23,938 bases of DNA from DAIRVC01 sp036803025 (GTDB taxonomy: Bacteria; Chloroflexota; Anaerolineae; Anaerolineales; E44-bin32): NCBI GenBank assembly GCA_036803025.1, contig DAIRVC010000024.1:1-23938 (forward strand). Reading direction: 5' to 3'. Below the pieces are notes generated by a model. That model ran no database searches, had not been told where the DNA came from, and saw nothing but the letters and a program-made list of their open reading frames with translations. The position numbers and the translations under genes are program-made. Below are positions 1 through 7,810 of this stretch, piece by piece; positions within the stretch are counted from its first letter, which is position 1, and each line of letters starts with the position of its first letter.

Positions 1-20
1 GATTGTCGAGCGTTAGCCAT
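1..20 (-). CDS. 5' end of a gene leaving the window on the left
   Basis: An ATG on the minus strand (bases 20-18) opens a reading frame M-A-N-A-R-Q that runs off the edge. It is preceded by a strong ribosome site, AGGAGGGAG, about four bases before the ATG, which is as good as those of the confirmed genes in this window. Only six codons are visible, so no product can be named. A 16-base perfect palindrome lies about 22 bases upstream of the start and may be its operator. The call rests on the ribosome site and start codon only. Confidence 0.5.
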
Positions 21-42
21 TGACTCCCTCCTGTGCGCCGCG

Positions 43-58
43 CGCCAGTCGACTGGCG
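43..58. promoter_or_regulatory. 16-base perfect palindrome upstream of the left partial gene
   Basis: CGCCAGTCGACTGGCG is a perfect inverted repeat with no spacer. It sits 22 bases upstream of the start codon at base 20, a typical place for a repressor site. No -10/-35 pair was found nearby, so operator function is an inference from symmetry and position. Confidence 0.35.
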
Positions 59-501
59 GCATGCTCAGCCTCCTAGCCCAGGCGTGGCGGACGTTCTACC
101 CCCGCTTCCAGCAGTGATCGCACAACCAGTCACCGGCCCGATGACCGGGCCAGGTCGCACCCCGCCGCTGAATAACGACACCAGCACGCATTCCGATTCG
201 CGTTGCCCTGCCACGACCCCGATCGTCTGCCTCTTGCCGCCCGAGAGTCCCACGGGCGACCGAAGGCGCCGAGTCCTGCCAGCCTCACGATTTCCACCGG
301 GAAGGCCGCCTCATGGACCCTCTCAGACCCCGCGCCTACGGTTGCCGGCGCCCCAGGCGGGCACACACTCATACTACGATGATTGAGCCCATTCGGCTGG
401 CGCACCTGACCATCGGCTGACCTCGACCCGTCTCCGCTGGTGCCGCGCTTCGAACGAGCGGCGGCGGGCAGGACATTAGCGCCGCGCAGTCTGGATTAAC
501 A

Positions 502-533
502 GGACGGCCGGCGGCTAGTGCCGCCGGCCGTCC
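502..533. terminator. Perfect 14-bp hairpin downstream of the DUF2917 gene
   Basis: Arms at 502-515 and 520-533 are perfectly complementary (GGACGGCCGGCGGC in the left arm) around a TAGT tetraloop. It lies 66 bases beyond the stop of the minus-strand gene. In that direction the stem is followed by TGTTAATCC, which is only weakly T-rich. It is most likely a terminator or 3'-end-stabilising hairpin. Confidence 0.55.
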
Positions 534-599
534 CCCTTGGAGGAAGGCCCGCCGAGCCCTACGTTCTCGGCGAGTCGTGGGTCAATCGAACGAGCTTGC

Positions 600-890
600 T
601 CAGCGCCGCCGATCGGCCGGCGTCAGCTGCGCGGCCGAATCGGCGAGGGCCTCGACCAGGATCGGACCCGGCCGGGAGACGATCATGCCCTCACCGGCGC
701 GCAGAATGTAATCGGTAGGGTCTCCGGGCTGTGTCACCCACAAGGCGCCCCGCGAGCATCGGATCTCGGCGCCTCGGCGGTCTCCGCTCAGCTGGTAGAA
801 CGCCGCCTGCTCAAGCGGGAGTGTCATCGCGCGATGGCCGGCTGCCGAGACCATCTGCGGAAGGTGCCATGCGATTCGCTGCTGGGCCAT
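600..890 (-). CDS. DUF2917 domain protein
   Basis: A 96-residue protein whose centre and end (CSRGALWVTQPGDPTDYIL, then LRAGEGMIV and VEALADS) match the small DUF2917 family, a compact cupin-like beta domain of unknown function. No signal peptide or membrane segment is seen. The start was set at base 890 because GGAGG lies five bases before that ATG; an in-frame ATG at 902 overlaps this ribosome site, and a longer frame to 1043 would run through the promoter region. It is divergent from the MocR-type regulator, so the two probably share control through the half-site array at 959-1017. A strong hairpin follows its stop. The molecular role is unknown. Confidence 0.8.
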   Translation of the reverse strand: MAQQRIAWHLPQMVSAAGHRAMTLPLEQAAFYQLSGDRRGAEIRCSRGALWVTQPGDPTDYILRAGEGMIVSRPGPILVEALADSAAQLTPADRRR

Positions 891-953
891 GAGGACCTCC
901 ATCAAAGTCACCGTCAGTCTCTTTTCTCTGGTTCGATTCTCCTGGAAATCGGC

Positions 954-959
954 TATAAT
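954..959 (+). promoter_or_regulatory. -10 element for the MocR-type regulator gene
   Basis: TATAAT is a perfect -10 hexamer on the plus strand. The best -35 is weak (TTCGAT at 932-937, 16-base spacing), which would fit a regulated promoter. The expected start near 966 falls inside the first operator-like unit. The same AT-rich patch gives a TATTAT on the minus strand that could serve the divergent DUF2917 gene, but no good minus -35 was found. Confidence 0.5.
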
Positions 960-1017
960 AACAGTGACACCACATCCACACTGTAACCAGTACAGTTTCA
1001 TTCTTGCCAAACTGTTA
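959..1017. promoter_or_regulatory. Two-copy operator-like array, ACAGT-N14-ACTGT
   Basis: Half-sites ACAGT (961-965) and ACTGT (980-984) form one inverted unit; ACAGT (992-996) and ACTGT (1011-1015) form a second with the same 14-base gap. The units are exactly 31 bases apart, about three helical turns, so they lie on one face of the DNA. Flanks are also symmetric (TAACAGT at 959 and ACTGTTA at 1011). A further ACTGT is at 1036-1040. The array lies just downstream of the -10 of the MocR-type gene, suggesting autoregulation. Binding by that protein is inferred. Confidence 0.55.
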
Positions 1018-1063
1018 GCCTTCAAGAGAGGCACAACTGTCACGGTCCAGGGAGGGAGCCACG

Positions 1064-2521
1064 ATGCCGGAAAGCGCCGTTCTGCGCCGCCGATCGCCTC
1101 AGGCGCGGGCGACCAAGTACGAACAGGTCGCCGACGACCTCGCCCGACTGATCGAGAGCGGCACGTACCGGCCGGGCGACCGCATCCCTTCGGTCCGACA
1201 GATGAGCGTGCGCCAGCAGGTCAGTGTCACCACCATCCTGCAGGCGTACGCGGCGCTGGAGAACCGGGGGCTGATCGAGGCTCGCCCCCAGTCAGGCTAC
1301 TACGTGCGCTCCCACATCCCGCGCCCGGCGCCCGAGCCGGAAATCTCCGCCCCCCAGCCCGATCCCGCACAGGTCGGCATGCGCGAGCTGGCCATGATGG
1401 TGCTGCACGACACCTCCAACCCCGAGCTGATTCAGCTCGGCACGGCGGTGCCCAACCCGGCCCTGCTGCCGACCGCCAAGCTCAACCGCATCCTGACCAC
1501 GATCGCCCGTACGATCGGCACGAAGAGCGGCGAGTATGACTTTCCCCCCGGTTGCGAGGCTCTACGTGTCCAGGTTGCACAGCGCGCCGTCGCTGCCGGC
1601 TGCCGCCTGGCGCCATCCGATATCGTCACGACCTGCGGCTGCATCGAGGCCGTGGAGCTCAGTCTGCGGGCGGTCTGCCGACCGGGCGACACTGTCGCCA
1701 TCGAGTCGCCCGCCTACTTCGGCATGCTCCAGGCGCTCGAAGCCCTCAACCTGCGCGCGCTGGAAATCCCCACCCACCCGCGCGACGGAATCAGCCTGGA
1801 GGCGCTGCGCTTCGCCATCGAACACACACCCGTACGCGCCTGTCTGGTGAACTCGAACTTCCACAATCCGCTGGGAAGCTGTCCGCCGGACGACCTCAAG
1901 AAGGAACTGGTCGAGTTGCTCGCCCGGCATGAGATCCCGCTGATCGAAAACGATGTCTCGGGCGAGATTTACTTCGGCGAGCATCGCCCGTCCGTCGCTC
2001 GGGCGTACGACCGCAAGGGGCTGGTCCTGCTGTGTTCCTCGTTTTCCAAGGATCTGGCGCCCGGCTACCGCGTCGGTTGGCTCGCCCCAGGCAAGTTCAA
2101 GAGCACGGTCGAGTGGCTCAAGTTCACCACCAACATCGGCACGCCGACACTCGCCCAGCTGGCCATCGCCGAGTTCCTGGCCGGCGGCGGTTACGACCAT
2201 CACCTGCGCCGCATCCGGCGCGCCTATGCCCGCCATGTGAGCCTGATGTCTCAGGCGGTCATGCGCGCCTTCCCCGACGGCACGCGCGTCACGCGCCCGC
2301 AGGGGGGCTTCGTGCTCTGGATTCAGCTGCCCAACCGGGTCGACTCGCTGCAGCTCTACCGGCTGTCCTTGCGGGCCGGGATCGCCATCACCCCTGGATA
2401 CATATTCTCGGCCACGGACCGCTATCGCGATTTCATCCGCCTCAACGCCGCCTTCTGGGGCGAGCGTGAGGAGCGCGCTGTACAGCGGCTGGGCCAACTT
2501 ATCACCTCGTTCCGCGCTTGA
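1064..2521 (+). CDS. MocR-type transcriptional regulator (GntR HTH plus class I aminotransferase domain)
   Basis: The 485-residue length is normal for the MocR/PdxR/GabR subfamily. Residues 18-85 form a GntR winged helix (YEQVADDLARLIESG, PGDRIPSVRQ, ENRGLIEARPQSGYYV). Residues from about 105 on form a fold-type I PLP domain with the NFHNPLG segment (N268), an Asp pairing with the PLP ring (D297), and SSFSKDLAPGYRVGW containing the Schiff-base Lys329 and Arg336. Members bind PLP or a PLP adduct as an effector and usually regulate genes next door; no aminotransferase activity is needed. The start has a GGAGGGAG ribosome site. It is divergent from the DUF2917 gene, with an operator-like array between. 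The plus-strand B6 synthesis genes lie 10 kb away, so a PdxR-like role is possible but unsupported. Confidence 0.93.
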   Translation: MPESAVLRRRSPQARATKYEQVADDLARLIESGTYRPGDRIPSVRQMSVRQQVSVTTILQAYAALENRGLIEARPQSGYYVRSHIPRPAPEPEISAPQPDPAQVGMRELAMMVLHDTSNPELIQLGTAVPNPALLPTAKLNRILTTIARTIGTKSGEYDFPPGCEALRVQVAQRAVAAGCRLAPSDIVTTCGCIEAVELSLRAVCRPGDTVAIESPAYFGMLQALEALNLRALEIPTHPRDGISLEALRFAIEHTPVRACLVNSNFHNPLGSCPPDDLKKELVELLARHEIPLIENDVSGEIYFGEHRPSVARAYDRKGLVLLCSSFSKDLAPGYRVGWLAPGKFKSTVEWLKFTTNIGTPTLAQLAIAEFLAGGGYDHHLRRIRRAYARHVSLMSQAVMRAFPDGTRVTRPQGGFVLWIQLPNRVDSLQLYRLSLRAGIAITPGYIFSATDRYRDFIRLNAAFWGEREERAVQRLGQLITSFRA

Positions 2522-2573
2522 CCTCCCGCGGCGCCGCGGCCGTTGCGCCTGTGCCACCGTCACGCGCAGCAAA

Positions 2574-2600
2574 CCGCCCCGGCGATGACAGCCGGGGCGG
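2574..2600. terminator. Bidirectional hairpin between convergent genes
   Basis: CCGCCCCGGC (2574-2583) pairs perfectly with GCCGGGGCGG (2591-2600) around a 7-base loop, between the convergent ends of the MocR-type gene (2521) and the Ig/zinc-ribbon gene (2635). In the minus direction it is followed by TTTGC. The position and stem strongly suggest a shared terminator. Confidence 0.7.
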
Positions 2601-2634
2601 CCAGCTTCCGCCTGACAGGCCTTTGAAGTGAGGG

Positions 2635-3381
2635 TTAGTCGCTGAAGCGCGACTCGTCGATCTCGCGCCTCAACCGTTCCTGATCGTCGCTGATCTCCAG
2701 CGCACCGCGCTGACTATCAGCCCGAACGCGCTGCTCGGCCGCCTCCAGCTCCGCCCGCGTCGCCGCGCGCACGATCGCCCAGCGGCCGCAGTGCGGGCAA
2801 CGCTCCAACTTGCCCATCACGATATTGGGCGCCAGCACGTGCCGCGCGTACGGCAGGCGGCAGCGCGGGCAGACCGCTCCGCCGGAGGCGCCGTACTCGC
2901 CCAGGCGGAACGGCCGCCGATTCCCGAACAGCACCGGACCGATCGTTCCCAGGATCGAGATCACCAGCACCAATGCCAGCAGCGGCCCGCCGATCCGCAG
3001 CCCCACGCGCCAGCCCTCTTCGGCCGTCACGAATTCCACCGTCCGCTCCGGCGTAGCGATCTCCGTGCCGTCGTCCCTGAGCCCGACGGCCGAGAGGAGA
3101 TGCATCCCCAGCGCATAATCTCCGGTGCGGAATTGTTGTCGGAAGGGCGGCTCGCGGTCGAGCCCCACCACCTGCCCGTCGATCAGGAAGGTCACCTGGC
3201 CGACGTCGTCGCCGGCACCCTCGACCCACATCGAGATCGTCCCCTGCAGGCGGTTCCCGGCCTGGAATCCGAAGTCCTTGCTCACCCGCAGCTCGATCGC
3301 CTGCGTCGCCTGCGCCCAGGCCGCCCCAGCCGGCAAAGCTGCCAATACGGCCGCCAGCCCGATGATCCACAGCCGCTTCAT
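2635..3381 (-). CDS. Secreted Ig-like / single TM / cytoplasmic zinc-ribbon protein
   Basis: A 248-residue protein with an ordered layout: signal peptide (1-23, ending AWA), a beta-rich domain resembling bacterial Ig-like repeats (about 27-118; VTFLIDGQVVGLDREPPF is characteristic), one membrane helix (about 131-152), then a cytoplasmic part with a four-cysteine zinc ribbon (CPRC 171-174, CPHC 195-198) and a charged helix (205-240). It ends IDESRFSD, closely matching the tail of the YhfC-type protease three genes upstream in the same block. The gene follows the ABC permease by 12 bases and is the last of the minus-strand block. The layout suggests an accessory or sensor linking an outside domain to a cytoplasmic metal-binding one; the function is unknown. 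Confidence 0.75.
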   Translation of the reverse strand: MKRLWIIGLAAVLAALPAGAAWAQATQAIELRVSKDFGFQAGNRLQGTISMWVEGAGDDVGQVTFLIDGQVVGLDREPPFRQQFRTGDYALGMHLLSAVGLRDDGTEIATPERTVEFVTAEEGWRVGLRIGGPLLALVLVISILGTIGPVLFGNRRPFRLGEYGASGGAVCPRCRLPYARHVLAPNIVMGKLERCPHCGRWAIVRAATRAELEAAEQRVRADSQRGALEISDDQERLRREIDESRFSD

Positions 3382-3393
3382 GGAGACTCCATC

Positions 3394-4185
3394 TCACTTC
3401 CAGCGCGTCAGGATGCTCTCGCGCTGGAATAACTGGGTGGCGAAAGCCAACAGCCCGGCGTCGACCACGGCCAACCCGACGGCGATCCACACGATCAGGC
3501 GGGCGTTGATGAACAGCAGGCCGGTGATCTGTCCGAAGAAGACCAGCATCACCGGCATGATGACCAGCCCGGCCAACTGCTCGGCCACGCGAGGGTCGTT
3601 CACCCTGGACGAGATCATGACCGCAATGCTGACGGCCATGACGGCCAACAGTGGCCCGACGATGAAGATCGCCAGCAGCCACAGCGGATCGGTCAGACGC
3701 CCGAGCACGGCCGGACTGATCGCCATCGCCGCCGCCCCGATGGCGAAGATCAAGAACGCCCCCCACGTGGCGCCGACGGCCGGGATCGCCGCCGCCAAGC
3801 CCTTGCCGGCCAGAAGTTCCAGCGTGGTGATGGGCGTGGCCAACAGCGGCTCGAGCGTCCGGGTGGTCTTCTCGCCGACGATGCTGTAGGAGGCGATCGT
3901 GGCCGGGATGACCAGCGGCATGATCAAGAACAGCAGCATGAACTGGCTGACGAAGAAGTACTGCGCGCATTCCGCGCCCGTCAGCCCGCCGCACATTTCG
4001 GAGAAGCCGCTGGGCATGTCCGAGGCGCTCATCAGACTCATATCGCCCGTGGAACGCGTGGCCGACAGTACGACCAGGGGCAGGGCGGTCAGCATCAGCG
4101 GCAAGAACGCTACGGTGAACAATACCAACCGGTTGCGGAAGACCTCGGCCCACTCTTTGCGCATCAGCAGCCAGACTTTTCGCAT
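3394..4185 (-). CDS. ABC-2 type transporter permease
   Basis: The 263-residue product has about six hydrophobic segments (near 21-41, 77-97, 130-152, 167-190, 203-224, 226-248). Residues 104-118 (GEKTTRTLEPLLATP) are the cytoplasmic motif of NatB/ABC-2 permeases that contacts the ATPase. Two cysteines (65, 73) lie in the first outer loop and could form a disulfide. The start at 4185 (MRKVWLLMRKEW) was chosen because it opens with the usual amphipathic ABC-2 N-terminus; the frame continues upstream to 4575 only as a shadow of the ATPase gene. It lies 43 bases after its ATPase partner. The exported substrate is unknown. Confidence 0.88.
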   Translation of the reverse strand: MRKVWLLMRKEWAEVFRNRLVLFTVAFLPLMLTALPLVVLSATRSTGDMSLMSASDMPSGFSEMCGGLTGAECAQYFFVSQFMLLFLIMPLVIPATIASYSIVGEKTTRTLEPLLATPITTLELLAGKGLAAAIPAVGATWGAFLIFAIGAAAMAISPAVLGRLTDPLWLLAIFIVGPLLAVMAVSIAVMISSRVNDPRVAEQLAGLVIMPVMLVFFGQITGLLFINARLIVWIAVGLAVVDAGLLAFATQLFQRESILTRWK

Positions 4186-4228
4186 ATCGCCTCGCCGCCC
4201 GGCGCTGCCTGAGCGCCGGACTTTCCGA

Positions 4229-5146
4229 TCAATCCTGGTGGGCGCTCCCGACCAGTCGCAGGTAGACGTCCTCCAGTGATCGCCGCAACTCCCCCACGAA
4301 GCGGATGTCCGCCCCCGCACCGACCAGCGCCCGCACCAGCGCGGGATTGTTCGCTTCCGGATCCTCCACCTGCAGCACCAGCTTGTTGTCCACCGGTTCG
4401 ACCTTATGGACCACCGGCAAGGCGCGCACGATCTCGACGAAGTCGGCTGCGTTCTGTCGCAGGTGAAAGACAACCGACCGACCATACAGCTCGCGCCGCA
4501 AGGCCGCCGGGGTGTCCAGCGCCAGCAGGCGCGTGTTGAAGATCGCGATCCGATCACACAGGCGATCGGCCTCATCCAGGTTGTGGGTGCACAGGAAGAT
4601 GGTCCGCCCTTCCTCTTTCAGTTCGCCGATGAACTCGCGCACCAGGTGAGCCGCCTCCGGGTCGAGACCGCTGGTCGGTTCATCCAAGAACAGGACCCGG
4701 GGCTCATGCAACATCGCCCGGGCGATGGCCAACTTCTGCCGCATTCCCTTCGAGAAGGTCCCCACCGCTTCGGCGCGCCGCTCCCACAATCCCAGCAGGC
4801 GCAGGTAGCGTTCGACCTGCTCTGCCACGCTTTCGACCTCATAGAGTTGGGCGAAGAAAGCCAGGTTGTACTCGGCGCTCAAGCGGTCATACAGGCCGGG
4901 TGACTCGGTCAGAATCCCCACCTGGCGGCGGATCTGATCGTCCTCTCGGCCGAGCTCGTGCCCGGCCACCCAGGCGCGCCCTGCGCTGGGATCGATCAGC
5001 GCGCACAGCATGCGCAGCGTCGTGGTCTTGCCCGCGCCGTTGGGGCCGAGGAAGCCGAACACCTCCCCGACCTTGACCTCCAGGCTGAGCTGATCCACAG
5101 CCAGGTTCGATTCGAATTGCTTGGAAAGGCGATCGATCCGTATCAT
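4229..5146 (-). CDS. ABC transporter ATP-binding protein
   Basis: A 305-residue ABC ATPase: Walker A GPNGAGKT (34-41), signature FSKGMRQK (131-138), Walker B VLFLDEP with catalytic Glu156, D-loop SGLD, and switch His188. After residue 210 it carries the about 90-residue C-terminal extension (DUF4162-like) common in ATPases of drug, bacteriocin and sodium export systems of the CcmA/NatA type. It should power the permease encoded just downstream. It follows the YhfC-type protease gene by 78 bases with no obvious promoter between, consistent with one transcript. Confidence 0.93.
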   Translation of the reverse strand: MIRIDRLSKQFESNLAVDQLSLEVKVGEVFGFLGPNGAGKTTTLRMLCALIDPSAGRAWVAGHELGREDDQIRRQVGILTESPGLYDRLSAEYNLAFFAQLYEVESVAEQVERYLRLLGLWERRAEAVGTFSKGMRQKLAIARAMLHEPRVLFLDEPTSGLDPEAAHLVREFIGELKEEGRTIFLCTHNLDEADRLCDRIAIFNTRLLALDTPAALRRELYGRSVVFHLRQNAADFVEIVRALPVVHKVEPVDNKLVLQVEDPEANNPALVRALVGAGADIRFVGELRRSLEDVYLRLVGSAHQD

Positions 5147-5224
5147 GACACCCCGATCAGCCGCCGAGCGAACGGGCCGGCGGGCCTGATTCTAGCGGCT
5201 TCGCTGACAGACGCAGCCTTTCGC

Positions 5225-6091
5225 TCACTCCGTGAACCGGCTGTCGTCCAGGCGGTCCGGGCCCGCCGGGGATGAGCGCGGGGTCATTGCCGGCGCCGCC
5301 GGGCCCTGCTGCGCCGGCGCGGCCGCGGCCGCTTGCCCATCCCGCAGCGCGAGGATGATCCCCAGGCTGGCGAGCGCCGCCAGGCCGACGACGCCCTCGG
5401 CCAGGTATGGCCCGCCTGACGCGGACACCACCACAGCGGCGGCATCGACCAGCATGTGCCAGGCGACGGCCAGGACCCACCACAGGGCGTTACCACGGCG
5501 AAAGGCCTGCAGCACCAGGACGGTCAGGCTGAGATGCAGGCAGATGGCGAAGACGCGCTCGACCGCACCGAGAATGGTCAGGTGCCACGGCATCGCCCAG
5601 TAGGCCTGCAGCTGGGACCGAGCCGCCTCGACCTGCTCAGCCGGGACGACCGTTGCCAGATCGACACCCTCCAGCGCGACGGCCTGCAGGAGTCCATACA
5701 GCGCCAACCCACCCAGCACAATCGCCTCAATGCCGCCGTGACCGGCGCCGAACAGCAACGCCTCGCCCCAGGTGCGCGCCTTCCGCAGCCAGGCCGCGTA
5801 GACCAGTGCCCGGGCGCCCTCCTCAAAGATGCCCGCTGAGAGCCCGTACAGCAAGCCGGTCATGACCAGGGGCGCGCCGGACATGTTCTCCGTCAGACCC
5901 AATCGCTCCACCCAGGGGTTCAGAACCCAGGCATTGAACGGCAGGTGGAGGATCTGCGAACCCAGGAATGTCACCGCGCCGATGCCGAACAGCCCCCAGC
6001 CTAGCCGGAATCGGCGCACAAGGATGATGCCCAGCACCAAAGGCAGGCCGATCATGAGCAGGGCATTGGCTGCACGGATGAAGGTGTCCAT
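5225..6091 (-). CDS. YhfC-family intramembrane protease
   Basis: A 288-residue polytopic protein with about seven hydrophobic segments. It carries the family motifs: FEEGARALVY (Glu90, Glu91, Arg94), GAGHGGIEA (His118, Glu122), VERVFAICLH (Glu178, His186) and WHMLVD (His212, Asp216), the conserved acidic/His set of YhfC, a relative of PrsW/CPBP-type membrane proteases. The C-terminal 40 residues are Ala/Pro-rich and end LDDSRFTE, echoing the IDESRFSD tail of the Ig/zinc-ribbon protein in the same block. It sits between two ABC ATPase/permease pairs, 31 bases after the upstream permease. It may process or regulate a membrane protein or exported peptide; no substrate can be seen. Confidence 0.85.
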   Translation of the reverse strand: MDTFIRAANALLMIGLPLVLGIILVRRFRLGWGLFGIGAVTFLGSQILHLPFNAWVLNPWVERLGLTENMSGAPLVMTGLLYGLSAGIFEEGARALVYAAWLRKARTWGEALLFGAGHGGIEAIVLGGLALYGLLQAVALEGVDLATVVPAEQVEAARSQLQAYWAMPWHLTILGAVERVFAICLHLSLTVLVLQAFRRGNALWWVLAVAWHMLVDAAAVVVSASGGPYLAEGVVGLAALASLGIILALRDGQAAAAAPAQQGPAAPAMTPRSSPAGPDRLDDSRFTE

Positions 6092-6122
6092 GGCTTCCGC
6101 GACCTTGGGCAGCGTGCCTCCG

Positions 6123-6881
6123 TCAGAGCTCTTGCTGCCGGAAGACGGCCCAGGCAGCGAACAGGGCGGCCAGGATCAAGGCCACGCTGACGGCCAGCGC
6201 GCCCCAGGCCGGCTCGGCGGAGATCCCCAGCGCCAGCCCACCCCCCCACCTCAGCATGGCCGCCGGCAGCCAGCGCCCGACCGGCGGCAAGGTCCCCAGC
6301 ACTCCCATCAGGGCCAGCACGGCCACGGCCATTCCAGCCGCAGCCAACTGGCTGCGGGCCAGGGTGCTGGCCAAGAGCGTGACCGCGATCAGGACCAGCA
6401 GGTACACCAGGATCAGCGCGTTGGCGGCCAGGAATCCGGTGGGCGGCACCCATTCAAAGAGCAGGCCCGTGTAGTAGTAACCCGCCAGCCCTGCCACCGC
6501 CACGCCGGCCGTGAAGGTCAAGCCGTATGCCAGGAATTTGGCCAGCAGGAAAGAGGCGCGCGAGACCGGCTTGCTCAGCGTGATCTCGGCCGTGCCGCTC
6601 GCACGTTCGCCGACTACGGTCGCCATGGGTACCAGGATCGCCAGGATGACGCCGAACTGGACAAGATTGCCGCTGTACTCCGTCATGGCCATCGCCACGT
6701 CCGGGTCCGGCATGATCTCAGCCAGGCCTTCGGGTACATCGGCCATGCTGGAAAGGATGACCGGAAGATACTTGGCCGAGACCGGCCCCAGGATTCCGAA
6801 TGCGGTCAGAACGGCCAGCGTGATCAGGAATCGGTAGGAACGCCAGAGTTCGCTGAATTCTTTCCATAGCAGGGTTCGCAT
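6123..6881 (-). CDS. ABC-2 type transporter permease
   Basis: A 252-residue membrane protein with about six helices (near 18-35, 74-90, 115-135, 150-172, 178-196, 226-246). It begins MRTLLWKEFSELWRSYRF, the typical cytoplasmic lead-in of ABC-2 permeases, and contains GERASGTAEITLSKPVSR (91-108), the counterpart of the GEK...LEPLL coupling motif, here in the NosY-like form. Its start overlaps the stop of the ATPase gene by one base (TGATG), so the pair is translationally coupled. The substrate is unknown. Confidence 0.9.
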   Translation of the reverse strand: MRTLLWKEFSELWRSYRFLITLAVLTAFGILGPVSAKYLPVILSSMADVPEGLAEIMPDPDVAMAMTEYSGNLVQFGVILAILVPMATVVGERASGTAEITLSKPVSRASFLLAKFLAYGLTFTAGVAVAGLAGYYYTGLLFEWVPPTGFLAANALILVYLLVLIAVTLLASTLARSQLAAAGMAVAVLALMGVLGTLPPVGRWLPAAMLRWGGGLALGISAEPAWGALAVSVALILAALFAAWAVFRQQEL

Positions 6882-7810
6882 CAGGTTGACTCCACCAGCC
6901 GCAGGAAGACATCCTCAAGGGTCGGGCGGGCGATCTGGAAACGTTCCACCGGCATGCCCGAGCCCAGGACGAGCGCCTGGACGCGCGCGCCGGTCTGGGG
7001 GCCTCCGTCCAGCCGCAGCCGGGCCAAGTGACCATCCACCTCCACCGCCAGCACGCCCGGCTCGCGCCGGGCGGCTTCCGCCCAGGCCGCCACGGAGGCG
7101 CCGTCGGCGGAGAATTCAGCCTCGATCCCAGGGACTGCGTAGCGGCTGAGTAATGCTTCGCGCTCCTCGAGCGTCACCAACTCCCCATGGTTGAGCACCC
7201 CGATGGTGTCACAGATGCGCTCGACATCCTCCAGAATATGGGTGCTCATGAACACAGTCCGCTGTTCCTTGAACCCGCCGATCAATTCCAGCATATCCCG
7301 TCGTCCGCCGGGGTCCAGGGCGCTGACCGGCTCGTCCAGGAGCAGGACCGGAGGGTCGTTGAGGAGCGCCTGGGCCATGCCCAGCCGCTGGCGCATGCCT
7401 CGGCTGAAGCCGCCGATCCGCCGTCGGGCCACGTCCTGCAGGCCGACGAGCTCCAGGAGTTCGGCGGCCCTGCGGCGCGCCTGCCGCGCCTCCATCTTGA
7501 ACAGCCCGCCGACGTACTTGGCCAGGAACTCGCTGGCGGTCATCCAGGGGTAGAAGCGGGGCTCCTCCGGCAGGTAGCCCACCATCTCCCGGGCCGGGCT
7601 CTCCGGCCCGACCGGCGCCCCGCCGATCCAGGCCTGACCGGCGGTCGGCCGCGACAGTCCGGCCAACAGCCGCAGCGTGGTCGTCTTCCCGGCGCCGTTC
7701 GGACCCAGAAAGCCGAAGACCGTCTGCGGGCGGACTTCCAGATCGAGACCCTGCAATCCGACCACCGGCCCGAAGGTCTTGCGCAACCCCTGGGTCCGAA
7801 TGGCGCTCAC
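6881..7810 (-). CDS. ABC transporter ATP-binding protein
   Basis: A 309-residue ABC ATPase with Walker A GPNGAGKT (36-43), signature FSRGMRQRLGMAQ (from 135), Walker B VLLLDEP (155-161), SALD D-loop, switch His191 and a C-terminal extension of about 100 residues. It resembles NosF/CcmA-like export ATPases. The start overlaps the stop of the small PLDc_N-like gene by four bases (ATGA) and its stop overlaps the permease start, so all three are coupled. It pairs with the 252-residue permease. Confidence 0.93.
   Translation of the reverse strand: MSAIRTQGLRKTFGPVVGLQGLDLEVRPQTVFGFLGPNGAGKTTTLRLLAGLSRPTAGQAWIGGAPVGPESPAREMVGYLPEEPRFYPWMTASEFLAKYVGGLFKMEARQARRRAAELLELVGLQDVARRRIGGFSRGMRQRLGMAQALLNDPPVLLLDEPVSALDPGGRRDMLELIGGFKEQRTVFMSTHILEDVERICDTIGVLNHGELVTLEEREALLSRYAVPGIEAEFSADGASVAAWAEAARREPGVLAVEVDGHLARLRLDGGPQTGARVQALVLGSGMPVERFQIARPTLEDVFLRLVEST

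Larger units (their letters stand above)
21..599. other. Gene-poor stretch between the left partial gene and the DUF2917 gene
   Basis: Open frames exist on both strands here (for example 33-386 plus and 130-405 minus), but their translations are rich in Arg, Pro and Gly, match no family I recognise, and lack a convincing ribosome site. The stretch holds a 16-base palindrome (43-58), a short stem GGCCCG/CGGGCC (135-140 with 146-151) and a strong 14-base-pair hairpin (502-533). No tRNA or rRNA was recognised. Confidence 0.5.

Noticed and set aside
33..405. Open frames on both strands near the left end (117 and 91 codons)
   Set aside because: No recognisable family, Arg/Pro/Gly-rich composition typical of random frames in GC-rich DNA, and no convincing ribosome site.
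400..500. A tRNA-like T-arm (CTTCGAACGAG)
   Set aside because: No acceptor stem, anticodon arm or D-arm could be built around it.
1562..2572. 336-codon minus-strand frame opposite the MocR-type gene
   Set aside because: It is a shadow: the plus strand encodes a complete, motif-rich regulator over the same bases.
4186..4575. N-terminal extension of the ABC permease at 3394-4185
   Set aside because: The extension is the ATPase gene read in another frame and has no hydrophobic or conserved segment.
6052..6074. A possible uncertain start for the YhfC-type gene further downstream
   Set aside because: The ATG at 6091 gives a full first membrane helix in the family pattern; later starts would truncate it.
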